NCBI GenBank assembly: GCA_023426765.1
Contig: JAEZBW010000432.1
Coordinates: 1 to 5,811, forward strand
Source of the DNA: Bacillota bacterium
GTDB lineage: Bacteria > Bacillota > Clostridia > DSM-8532
Direction: 5' to 3'
Length of the DNA: 5,811 bases
Shown piece by piece: positions 1 to 5,811 of this stretch. The stretch's first letter is position 1; each line of letters starts with the position of its first letter. The position numbers and the translations under genes are program-made. Under the pieces are notes generated by a model, which saw only the letters and a program-made list of their open reading frames with translations, had not been told where the DNA came from and ran no database searches.

Positions 1-1320
1 GCTGATGCTGATTCTGAACAACCTGGCCAGGGCTGTGACCATGGTGATGACATCCTGGGTTCGTTCGTTCTCCGCCATCCACACAATGGAGTCCAGCGTA
101 TTATAAAGAAAATGCGGATTTATCTGGGCCTGAAGGGCATTCAATTCGCTTATTCGCTTGGCCTCCTGTTCCAGAACGATCTGATCCATCAGCTGCCGCA
201 TCCTGGCCACCATCAGGTTAAAGGTTTTTGAAAGCTGTGCAACCTCCGCTTCTCCGCGAACATCAATGCAAATGTCCAGCTGCCCCTCCTCAACCTTTTT
301 CATGGACTTCTCCAGCCTCTTGATGGGCTGCGAGATCTTTGCCGAAATGAAGGCGGAGATGAAGATTGCGAAAAGAATGCCGGACAGAAGGATCCAGATG
401 ACGTATACGTTTATTTCCTTATAATTATTCACAACATCATCCATGTACATGATGCCTACCAGCCTCCACCGGCAGTAATATACCGTTTCGATCGTCACAA
501 GCCTTTCCTGGCCGTCCACGAACTCAAAATATTTCCCGAAGCCATGGGCCTGAACCTCGGCGGTTTTTTCAGACTTCAGCCCCACGTTGATCAGCGGCTG
601 CTGCGGGTGGTAAACGATATCTCCATTGGCATCCACAAGGTACACATAGCCTTTCTTTCCCAGGCTGGCCCCCCTGCACAGCTGGTCCAGCGCCGTGATG
701 TTCATATCCACCAGAAGAACCCCGCGATGGGCTGTTCCGCCTTTTTTATAGGTGATCTCACGGCTGAGCGATGTAACCCAGCTGTGCTGGCTTTCAAAGA
801 TATTCTGGACATGCGGGGATGAGAAAAAAAGGTTGGAGGGCGATTCGATGGCGTCTCTGAACCAATCCTGCTGAATGATATTTCTTTTACTTTTCAGCTT
901 GTTGTAGGGTGTGCTGGTTACAATATCTCCATCGGTGGAAAAGACTGAAACCGAGACGATGTCTTTTCTGGAGTTGACGATGAGGTTAATCTTCTCCGCA
1001 AGGTCCTCCGCATCAATGTCATCGCTGTAATAAATGAGGTTGTTGATGGAATCTGATATTTCCATCATCCCCCGAAAATAGTATTCAAGGCTGACGCATA
1101 TCTGATCAATGGTTTGTCGGGCATTGATGACGGCATTCTGATGAGCGTTCTTCGTAAACCTGTTATACAGCGAAAGGCCGACAAAAAGCATGATGAACAA
1201 TGCAATCACGGTGATGGATACCGAAATGATAAACTGAATGCTCCTGGTTTTAACCTTCATATATTCAAGCGTATTAAGGATTCTGCCTTTTTCATGACCG
1301 GCACCCTTGAAAGGAAACAT
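1..1320 (-). CDS. YesM-type sensor histidine kinase with dCache sensor (3' end beyond window)
   Basis: Membrane sensor kinase that autophosphorylates on histidine and passes phosphate to the response regulator encoded just upstream. The window holds 440 residues; the C-terminal ATP-binding domain lies off the left edge. Visible in order: a short cytoplasmic N-terminus; membrane helix 1 at about 26-46 (SIQFIISVSITVIALFIML); an extracellular dCache-like sensor at about 50-295, with the typical strand pattern GYVYLVDANGDIVYHP at 224-239; membrane helix 2 at about 304-325; a HAMP linker at about 321-380 (SQPIKRLEKSM); a helix ending in LNALQAQ; and the His_kinase box INPHFLYNTLDSI, with phospho-acceptor His403. 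The NPHFLYN form is diagnostic of the YesM/LytS-like class. The start at 1320 is preferred because AGGG lies 7 bases upstream; a second ATG at 1260 has no ribosome site. The ligand cannot be deduced, although such kinases often sense sugars or peptides. The family call is firm; the exact start is less certain. Confidence 0.93.
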   Translation of the reverse strand, partial: MFPFKGAGHEKGRILNTLEYMKVKTRSIQFIISVSITVIALFIMLFVGLSLYNRFTKNAHQNAVINARQTIDQICVSLEYYFRGMMEISDSINNLIYYSDDIDAEDLAEKINLIVNSRKDIVSVSVFSTDGDIVTSTPYNKLKSKRNIIQQDWFRDAIESPSNLFFSSPHVQNIFESQHSWVTSLSREITYKKGGTAHRGVLLVDMNITALDQLCRGASLGKKGYVYLVDANGDIVYHPQQPLINVGLKSEKTAEVQAHGFGKYFEFVDGQERLVTIETVYYCRWRLVGIMYMDDVVNNYKEINVYVIWILLSGILFAIFISAFISAKISQPIKRLEKSMKKVEEGQLDICIDVRGEAEVAQLSKTFNLMVARMRQLMDQIVLEQEAKRISELNALQAQINPHFLYNTLDSIVWMAENERTQDVITMVTALARLFRISIS

Positions 1321-1375
1321 TTTTATACCCTATTTCAGACAGTACGCACTCCCGTCACATGGCGGCGGCGGGAAC

Positions 1376-1477
1376 TTCCTGTTCAGGCTGCAAGGTGCTT
1401 TCCGTATGTCAGCTCTTGTCGTTCAATTTCCCGGTGTTCATTTTCCTGTTCAGGTTGTAAGATGGTTTCTGTATGTC
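1376..1477. repeat. 35-bp imperfect direct repeat copying the end of the regulator gene
   Basis: The blocks 1376-1410 and 1443-1477 match at 30 of 35 positions, 67 bases apart. The right copy covers the last codons and stop of the response regulator (TYRNHLTT, then stop). The left copy lies in the regulator-kinase gap and, read in the same phase, would give TYGKHLAA followed by a stop. Both share the palindrome CCTGTTCAGG just after the stop. Between them is a shorter direct repeat, GTTCAATTTCC (1421-1431) and GTTCATTTTCC (1436-1446). It looks like a partial duplication, or a leftover of a related gene end; a role as an RNA or protein site is possible but not shown. Confidence 0.7.
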
Positions 1478-3093
1478 GTTGGCGAGACCGAATGGTATTT
1501 TTTAAAGCAGATGCTGAAATAGTTGGGATCGGAGTATCCCACCTTTCCGGCAATTTCGGAGGCTCGCAGCGCAGTGGTGCGCAAAAGCTCCTTTGCGGCC
1601 TCCATTCGAATTTGCGTCAGATAGCTGACGAAGGTAAGCTTCGTCTCCCTTTTGAAGATCATGCTGAAATAAGTGGGACTGATGTACAGATATTTACAGA
1701 CTTTATCGATAGAGGTATCGCTCTCATGGAAATGCTCCTGGATATATTTCTTTGCCTTTTTCACGAGGAGCTTGCAGGTATCCTGCCTGTCCTTGCTGAT
1801 GTAGCTGATGATCTTCAGACAGATGCCCGTTATCCAGCTTCTGACCTCGTGAATGTCCGTGAACCCGTACATTTCCATGAAGAGATTATGGTTCGGGCCA
1901 AACAGGCAATCCATATCGACGCAAAGATCTCGTGCAACCTTCAGGATTGAGGTCAGCATTTCAAGCAGATAAATCTGATAATCTTTAAAGGATACCTTCA
2001 GTTCAATGATATCCCGGAAAAGCCCGTGAATCGTTCCTTCAACTTCACCGGCATTCCCCACCCGGATCGCACTCGTCAGCAAGCGTTCCTTCAACTCATC
2101 AAATTCCACCTTTTCACGGCATTTCGGTTCCACATCCTGAATGCAGATCACCTTGTTGCTTCCCAGAATAAGCCTGTATTCAAGAGCGTTTATGGCGTTT
2201 CTGCAGGATCTGCTCAGGTCTGCCGGGCTGGTGCAAAAGGTTCCGACACCAATGGTAACGGTGAACCTGAGGTATTTTTCAATGCATTGCCTTACCTCTT
2301 CAAAAGCTGCAAGAACCCGGCTGATGGCTTCTTCTCTTTCGGTGTTCCGGAAAGAATGTATGACCACAACATTATCATCATGCAGAAAGGCAAGACCGAG
2401 CTTGTATTTGTCGACAACCTCCCCGGTGACATTCAGCATTGCAAACTTCAGCAGCTTTTTGTCTTTATGGGGATCGAACAAGACTTCCGACACCCCGCCC
2501 TCTTCGGTTTCCTCTGCGCTAATCGCATCATTGCTGACCACCGACACCAGGTAAACATCTCCGTCGATGCCCGTCCGGTAGCTGTTGTTCTTCTCAAGGA
2601 ACTCGGCATCTGTAAGGCGGCTTGTAATCAGCGACGATAAAAATTTCTCTTTTAATATCGGCAGGCTTTCCTGATAGTGCTTTCTTAAGGCTTCAACATT
2701 CTCTTTTTGGGCGAACTCTTCATCCAGATCTTTTCTGACCTTGTCCAGCATTTCTGCGAATTCTTTTGATGCGATAGGTTTCAGGATATATTCGACGACA
2801 TTCAGATTGATGGCCTTCTGTGCATATTCAAATTCATCGAAACCGGTAAGGATGATGATTTTAACGGTCGGATACTTTTCACAAAGCGCTTTGGAAAGCT
2901 CAATTCCATCCATGAAGGGCATTTTAATATCTGTAACCACCACATCGGGAGGGGTCTTTTCGGCAACAGCAAGGGCATCATGCCCATTTTCGGCCTCACC
3001 GGCAATCTCAAAGCCATGGGCAGCCCAATCGATTTTATGCAGCATACCCTTTCTTACTTCTTCTTCATCATCTACAAGAATAAGCTTGTACAT
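1450..3093 (-). CDS. YesN-type response regulator, receiver plus AraC-family DNA-binding domain
   Basis: Cytoplasmic transcription factor of 547 residues, the usual size for YesN proteins. The receiver domain (about 1-120) starts MYKLILVDDEEEVRKGML and has the acidic pair Asp8/Asp9, phospho-acceptor Asp55 (VVVTDIKMP), Thr83 (IILTGFDEFEYA) and Lys105 (YILKP). A helical linker follows (about 110-160). The middle region (about 175-340) resembles the degenerate GGDEF-like domain found in YesN and CdaR proteins; it contains VTIGVGT and lacks a catalytic GGDEF motif. The C-terminus (about 445-545) is an AraC double helix-turn-helix, seen in YLYISPTYFSMIFK and IAGKVGYSDPNYFSICFKKY. The ATG at 3093 is chosen because AGGGG lies 5 bases upstream and the receiver begins there; the frame stays open to 3135 but those residues do not belong to the fold. 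The gene has its own promoter and is followed after 129 bases by its probable partner kinase. Target genes cannot be seen. Confidence 0.95.
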   Translation of the reverse strand: MYKLILVDDEEEVRKGMLHKIDWAAHGFEIAGEAENGHDALAVAEKTPPDVVVTDIKMPFMDGIELSKALCEKYPTVKIIILTGFDEFEYAQKAINLNVVEYILKPIASKEFAEMLDKVRKDLDEEFAQKENVEALRKHYQESLPILKEKFLSSLITSRLTDAEFLEKNNSYRTGIDGDVYLVSVVSNDAISAEETEEGGVSEVLFDPHKDKKLLKFAMLNVTGEVVDKYKLGLAFLHDDNVVVIHSFRNTEREEAISRVLAAFEEVRQCIEKYLRFTVTIGVGTFCTSPADLSRSCRNAINALEYRLILGSNKVICIQDVEPKCREKVEFDELKERLLTSAIRVGNAGEVEGTIHGLFRDIIELKVSFKDYQIYLLEMLTSILKVARDLCVDMDCLFGPNHNLFMEMYGFTDIHEVRSWITGICLKIISYISKDRQDTCKLLVKKAKKYIQEHFHESDTSIDKVCKYLYISPTYFSMIFKRETKLTFVSYLTQIRMEAAKELLRTTALRASEIAGKVGYSDPNYFSICFKKYHSVSPTTYRNHLTT

Positions 3094-3135
3094 AAAAACC
3101 CCTGCGTGTATTCCAGAATTTATTGAACTACTCAT

Positions 3136-3163
3136 ATTCTATCATAAATAATGTCTTTGACAA
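3136..3163 (-). promoter_or_regulatory. Predicted sigma-A promoter of the response regulator-kinase operon
   Basis: On the minus strand a -35 box TTGTCA (3163-3158) and a -10 box TAGAAT (3141-3136) are separated by 16 bases. Each matches the sigma-A consensus at five of six positions. Transcription should start near 3129, giving a leader of about 35 bases that carries AGGGG 5 bases before the ATG at 3093. The -35 box begins about 40 bases past the repeat cluster, which therefore sits where an upstream regulator might bind. Predicted from sequence only. Confidence 0.6.
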
Positions 3164-3201
3164 TAACTGAGAATCGGGGTTGGCGATGGCAGACCTTTCC
3201 C

Positions 3202-3325
3202 TGACATTCGCGGACGTGACAGGGGGAAGGGACGTGACAGGGGGACGGAGGTTTGTCACCTCTGACATTAAAGTGCCATAAGGTGCCAAACCCCCGTCCC
3301 CCTGACAACGGCGTCCCCCTGACAA
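3202..3325. repeat. Palindromic G-rich repeat cluster (REP/MITE-like)
   Basis: Intergenic block built from copies of GTGACAGGGGGACGG. Left arm: GGACGTGACAGGGGGA occurs at 3212-3227 and again at 3230-3245 (18-base period), and the second copy runs on to 3259, ending in TGTCAC, the reverse complement of its own first six bases. Right arm, inverted: CGTCCCCCTGACAA occurs at 3295-3308 and 3312-3325 (17-base period). Segments 3234-3260 and 3282-3308 are complementary at 23 of 27 positions, so the block can fold into a long hairpin. The loop contains a tandem decamer, TAAAGTGCCA and TAAGGTGCCA (3269-3288). TGACATT also recurs at 3202 and 3263. There is no transposase and no coding potential. Together with the terminator and the detached copy this accounts for most of the 388-base gap between 3094 and 3481. 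The similarity to clostridial repeats is from memory. Confidence 0.8.
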
Positions 3326-3338
3326 TTCCGTAATAGAC

Positions 3339-3373
3339 GAAAACTTAAAGCGGCGGTATTTACTCCGCCGCTT
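3339..3373 (-). terminator. Predicted intrinsic terminator of the SLH-protein gene
   Basis: On the minus strand a perfect 9-bp stem, AAGCGGCGG (3373-3365) with CCGCCGCTT (3356-3348), encloses an 8-base loop and is followed by TTTAAGTTTTC-like T-rich sequence down to 3339. It lies about 110 bases after the SLH gene's stop and before the regulator promoter, so it should separate the two transcription units. The plus strand has no T tract after the stem, so it probably acts in one direction only. Confidence 0.65.
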
Positions 3374-3456
3374 CATGAATACTTTCAGTTATCAATTGGT
3401 TTTCATCTACGTCTGAATATGAGGTGCAGGATATAACGGGACATGGTTTCTTGCCC

Positions 3457-3485
3457 CGAATGTCAAACCTCCGTCCCCCTGTCAC
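3457..3485. repeat. Detached inverted copy of the G-rich repeat, overlapping the SLH gene's stop
   Basis: Bases 3464-3485 are the exact 22-base reverse complement of 3234-3255 in the main cluster. The adjoining CGAATGTCA (3457-3465) is the reverse complement of TGACATTCG at 3202-3210. The TGA stop of the SLH gene (3484-3482) is part of the repeat's GTGACAGGGGG end. The copy could have inserted at, or been exchanged into, the 3' end of that gene. Confidence 0.8.
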
Positions 3486-4777
3486 GGAGCTACGATCTGT
3501 GATGCAGCGGAGCCGTCGCCCAGGTTTTCAAAAATGCGCAGCGATATGGCCAGCGCCTGTTCGCGGGTAGCGCTGGCGTAGCCGGTCGCTTCCTCCTGTG
3601 TGGTTGAGGCTCTTGGTGCAAACGTGTTATTGCCTACACCGCCGATAATGCCGTGGGATACCATAAAGTAAACCGATGGCTTTGCCCATTCGGAGATTTT
3701 GGCATCGTCGGCGAACTTCGGCGGCATGGTATAATTGAATGAATATTTGCCGTCTTCCTTCAGGGTCCAGCCCGGCACGAAGACCTTTTTGAACACACGG
3801 GTGAGCATGGTGGCAGCCTGCTCGCGGTTCAGAATGATGTCCGGTCCAAACTTGTCAGCGGATATACCGGAAGTGATGTCTGCATTGTATGCTTTCAGTA
3901 CTTCAGCATCCTTCGTGTCGGTAAACGGGTTGGTTGCTGCCGGTGTTGCGAGCTCACCGGAAAGCTTCTCGTACAGCTTTACGCATATCGCTGCAAATTC
4001 CTTTCTGGTGATGGGCTTGGTTAAGTCCGCTCCTTTCAGGATACCGGGGATAAGATCAAGCTCTTCGGCCTTTTGAACTGTGGTTCCCGCCCAGTCGGAA
4101 GACTTATTATCCGCAGCACCGCTTAATGTGAAGGGTACGCTCATCACAAAGGACTGATCGGTGTAGTTGTGATTAATGCTGTATAAACGTATTTCGAACT
4201 CCCCGTTCAGGTTCGGAGCAGTCAGCTCAACCACACTGTTACCTTCCTGTACGTATGTCCAGGAACCCCATTCATCATGTTTCGCGCCTTTCTTATATAT
4301 TGCCACAAACGCATTGGACTTTTTCATATCCTCACTGATATCCGACACGGTTATGGAAATCGGTTTATTCGCCAGATAAGCGTTTTTTTCCAACGAAATC
4401 TTACCCTGTTTTTCCAAAGCTACCTGAAAAGGAACACTCATGACAAAGGTTTCGTCCGTATATTCATGATCCCTTCTGTACAGCCGCATTTCATAGGAAC
4501 CGGGAACGGACGGAGCCTCAAATTCCATTTGGCTGTCCCCCTCTTCAGGGCGGCCCCATTCCAAATATTCCTCGTGCCCCGCATCCTTTTTATATATCGA
4601 GACGTATGCTTCATCCTCGACCATCTGCTGCGTAATTCCTTTTACCGTAACAAACATTTTTTCGTTGGGTGAATAAAGGGATTTCTCCAGTGAAATAGTG
4701 CCGTCCGCCGCCATCAGCGCGACAGGAAGTATCAGGCAAATGAACATCAGAACCAGGACGAAAATGCTTTTTTTCAT
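3482..4777 (-). CDS. Exported cell-wall-anchored protein: two tandem unknown domains plus three SLH repeats
   Basis: 431-residue secreted protein, probably held on the cell wall by its C-terminal SLH repeats, which bind pyruvylated secondary wall polymer in known family members. A Sec signal peptide (1-23) runs from MKKSIFVLVLMF to VALMA, with predicted cleavage before ADG. Residues about 25-121 and 124-219 are two copies of one domain, each opening with (G)xISLEK, carrying a YKKxAxHxEW-like middle and closing with RLYxxxHxYTDxxFVMSVPF; I do not recognise the family, but the alternating pattern suggests a beta-sandwich. SLH repeats follow at about 228-272 (ITRKEFAAICVKLYEKL), 284-330 (LNREQAATMLTRVFKKV) and 354-418 (TREQALAISLRIFENLG). 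The ATG at 4777 is chosen because AGGAGG lies 9 bases upstream and a signal peptide follows; the open frame back to a TTG at 4882 adds no sensible sequence. The gene has its own promoter and terminator. The stop lies inside a repeat. Surface location is confident; ligand unknown. Confidence 0.92.
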   Translation of the reverse strand: MKKSIFVLVLMFICLILPVALMAADGTISLEKSLYSPNEKMFVTVKGITQQMVEDEAYVSIYKKDAGHEEYLEWGRPEEGDSQMEFEAPSVPGSYEMRLYRRDHEYTDETFVMSVPFQVALEKQGKISLEKNAYLANKPISITVSDISEDMKKSNAFVAIYKKGAKHDEWGSWTYVQEGNSVVELTAPNLNGEFEIRLYSINHNYTDQSFVMSVPFTLSGAADNKSSDWAGTTVQKAEELDLIPGILKGADLTKPITRKEFAAICVKLYEKLSGELATPAATNPFTDTKDAEVLKAYNADITSGISADKFGPDIILNREQAATMLTRVFKKVFVPGWTLKEDGKYSFNYTMPPKFADDAKISEWAKPSVYFMVSHGIIGGVGNNTFAPRASTTQEEATGYASATREQALAISLRIFENLGDGSAASQIVAP

Positions 4778-4864
4778 TGCTGTAATCCTCCTACAACATG
4801 CCTTTAAATCGATCCGGTTGATATGTAAAACCCCCTTTGGGAATGCCTGGTGGGGTGTACCTCT

Positions 4865-4893
4865 ATTATACTGACAAATCAAGTAATATACAA
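4865..4893 (-). promoter_or_regulatory. Predicted sigma-A promoter of the SLH-protein gene
   Basis: On the minus strand a perfect -10 box TATAAT (4870-4865) lies 17 bases from a -35 box TTGTAT (4893-4888). The start would be near 4858, giving a leader of about 80 bases with AGGAGG 9 bases before the ATG at 4777. The leader contains complementary ACCCC and GGGGT (4856-4852 and 4834-4830 as read on this strand) followed by TTTT, a weak attenuator-like arrangement. Confidence 0.65.
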
Positions 4894-4986
4894 TTACATA
4901 ATGCCGGTTTATGGTTGATTATTGTTCACGGGCAGTACCTGAAAATCATCCGCTGACTTTACCAGCGCCGGGACTTTTCGTTTTGA

Positions 4987-5448
4987 TCCCGACGGCAACA
5001 GCTCCAGTCAGGCTACTTCCAGGGAAGGCTGTGTTTTCAATATCCGAATGATTTTCCCCGGGATATCCTTGAAGGTTCATGGAGTTATTCACAAACCAGC
5101 CTGTTCACCGGCTATAAGGATATTGTAACAGGGCTGGTCAGCCTGCCTTCCTTTGACTGGAGCTATACCTTCAATCCCGATGGAACATACCGGATGTGCG
5201 CGGTCAGCTCCGGCAATTATCAGGATATGTTGATTCTGCAATCGGGTAAATATCAAATCATGGGGAACATCATTGTCTATTATGACCAGGTTGAAACCCT
5301 GTATAAGGGAAGTCCGCTGATGCTGCAATATGAAAAGAAGCATATGGGGGACAGGATAGAACTTGGCATTATTGATGACTATAATGAGAAAGAAGATAAA
5401 CTGGAGATGGATCTGAACTGGTTTCACCGATATCGCGGGGAAGATTAA
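4987..5448 (+). pseudogene. Remnant of a beta-rich protein gene, start lost
   Basis: The frame is open for 153 codons on the plus strand and looks protein-like: WSYSQTSLFTGYKD, then FDWSYTFNPDGTYRM, SGKYQIMGNIIVYYDQ and a charged tail ending YRGED. The F-x-PDGTY followed by SGKYxxxGNxIxxY pattern resembles lipocalin-like or similar small beta-barrel domains of clostridial hypothetical proteins. The first ATG in frame is at 5194, inside this pattern, with no convincing ribosome site; upstream there is no ATG, GTG or TTG back to a TGA at 4984. A second frame (4943-5128) carries AGTFRFDPDGNSS, which echoes the same motif and may be the earlier part after a frameshift. The gene is probably broken at its 5' end. 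An 84-residue protein from 5194 is the alternative. Function unknown. Confidence 0.5.
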
Positions 5449-5479
5449 TCCGCCGCAGTATCAGATCCGTCGGCAGATT
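5447..5479 (-). terminator. Weak hairpin between converging reading frames
   Basis: AATCTGCCG (5479-5471) can pair with CGGCGGATT (5455-5447) on the minus strand, nine pairs including one G-U, around a 15-base loop. It lies 15 bases past the HDOD gene's stop and touches the stop of the plus-strand remnant. The sequence after the stem is not T-rich, so termination is only a possibility. Confidence 0.25.
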
Positions 5480-5493
5480 CAGGTGGGCGTACG

Positions 5494-5811
5494 TCACACT
5501 TCTATCAACTGGTTTAAGGTATCAACAACTGATGGGAGTTCCATGATAATACTATCAATGAATTCCTTATCAACCTTCAGGGCTTCCATCAGTTTACCCA
5601 CATAGATAAATGTCGTATCATTCCCTATCAGCTTTTCATAGTAATTGGTGCTGATGGAATCCGCCAGATGCATGATTTTGACCTCATCCACATAATTTTG
5701 CGTCAGCAGGGGGGTATGATGATACCCGACAACCGCTGCTATTTCATCGGGCAAACCCCATTCCCCGCAAATCCATTTACCAATTTCCGCATGGGTGATG
5801 CCATTCAGCAC
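5494..5811 (-). CDS. HDOD/HD-domain signalling protein, C-terminal fragment (5' end beyond window)
   Basis: The last 105 residues of a gene whose start lies off the right edge. The sequence has the hallmark end of an HDOD domain: GITHAEIGKWICGEWGLPDEIAAVVGYHH, then VKIMHLADSIS, a leucine-rich helical tail and a stop. HDOD domains are HD-phosphohydrolase relatives found in bacterial regulatory proteins, often beside receiver, EAL or GGDEF domains; many lack the catalytic HD metal site, and whether this one has it cannot be seen here. The GTG at the window edge is an ordinary valine codon inside the domain, not a start. The gene converges on the plus-strand remnant at 4987-5448 and is followed by a weak hairpin. 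The exact protein type and partners cannot be judged from this piece; an HD-GYP-like or plain HD protein is the alternative. Confidence 0.8.
   Translation of the reverse strand: MLNGITHAEIGKWICGEWGLPDEIAAVVGYHHTPLLTQNYVDEVKIMHLADSISTNYYEKLIGNDTTFIYVGKLMEALKVDKEFIDSIIMELPSVVDTLNQLIEV

Noticed and set aside
1114..2640. Long plus-strand open frames (278, 204 and 137 residues) opposite the regulator and kinase.
   Set aside because: They are antisense to two genes with clear conserved domains and show no recognisable domain of their own.
3094..3135. Upstream start for the response regulator at 3135.
   Set aside because: It overlaps the predicted -10 box region and adds 14 residues before the canonical start of the receiver domain.
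3128..3376. An 82-residue open frame on the minus strand across the repeat cluster.
   Set aside because: It is made mostly of translated repeats and terminator sequence, has low-complexity Arg/Pro/Gly content, and has no ribosome site.
3405..3446. A 13-codon open frame (MSRYILHLIFRRR) after the SLH gene on the minus strand.
   Set aside because: There is no ribosome binding site and it is too short to support.
3202..3485. CRISPR array.
   Set aside because: The repeats are G-rich, in both orientations, separated by only a few bases, and lack regular spacers and cas genes.
4778..4882. Upstream extension of the SLH protein to a TTG start at 4882.
   Set aside because: It would place 35 unrelated residues before a good signal peptide and span the predicted transcription start; AGGAGG supports the ATG at 4777.
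5089..5427. A 112-residue minus-strand frame opposite the plus-strand remnant.
   Set aside because: Its sequence is a hydrophobic, patternless antisense shadow; the plus strand has the better protein-like motifs.

Overview
The window most likely comes from a Gram-positive anaerobe or facultative anaerobe of the Bacillota (Clostridia, less likely Paenibacillus-like). The evidence is a YesM/YesN-type two-component pair, a secreted protein with three S-layer homology (SLH) repeats, strong AGGAGG-type ribosome binding sites, sigma-A promoters with good consensus, and G-rich GTGACAGGGGGACGG intergenic repeats of a kind I associate with clostridial genomes. Species cannot be read from the sequence.

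All clear genes lie on the minus strand, so transcription runs from high to low coordinates. At the right edge (5811-5494) is the C-terminal end of an HDOD/HD-type signalling protein. Next, on the plus strand, is a decayed or N-terminally lost beta-rich reading frame (about 4943-5448) that lacks a credible start. Then comes an SLH-anchored exported protein (4777-3482) with its own promoter (4893-4865), a strong ribosome binding site, a signal peptide and two tandem copies of a ~98-residue domain that I do not recognise. Downstream of it are a probable intrinsic terminator (3373-3339) and a cluster of palindromic G-rich repeats (3202-3325, with a detached inverted copy at 3457-3485 that supplies the SLH gene's stop codon). 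A second promoter (3163-3136) then drives a YesN-type response regulator (3093-1450), followed after 129 bases by a YesM-type sensor kinase (1320 to beyond the left edge).

The regulator and kinase should work together. The dCache sensor outside the membrane detects a ligand, the kinase autophosphorylates His403, and the phosphate passes to Asp55 of the regulator, whose AraC-type domain binds DNA. No transporter or catabolic gene is visible here, so the ligand and target genes are unknown. The SLH gene has its own promoter and terminator, so it is a neighbour rather than a proven member of the regulon.

The less ordinary parts are the repeat cluster, a 35-bp imperfect duplication of the regulator's 3' end in the regulator-kinase gap, the twin unknown domains in the SLH protein, and the orphan plus-strand coding remnant. 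I saw no CRISPR array, tRNA, rRNA, transposase or clear new defence system.
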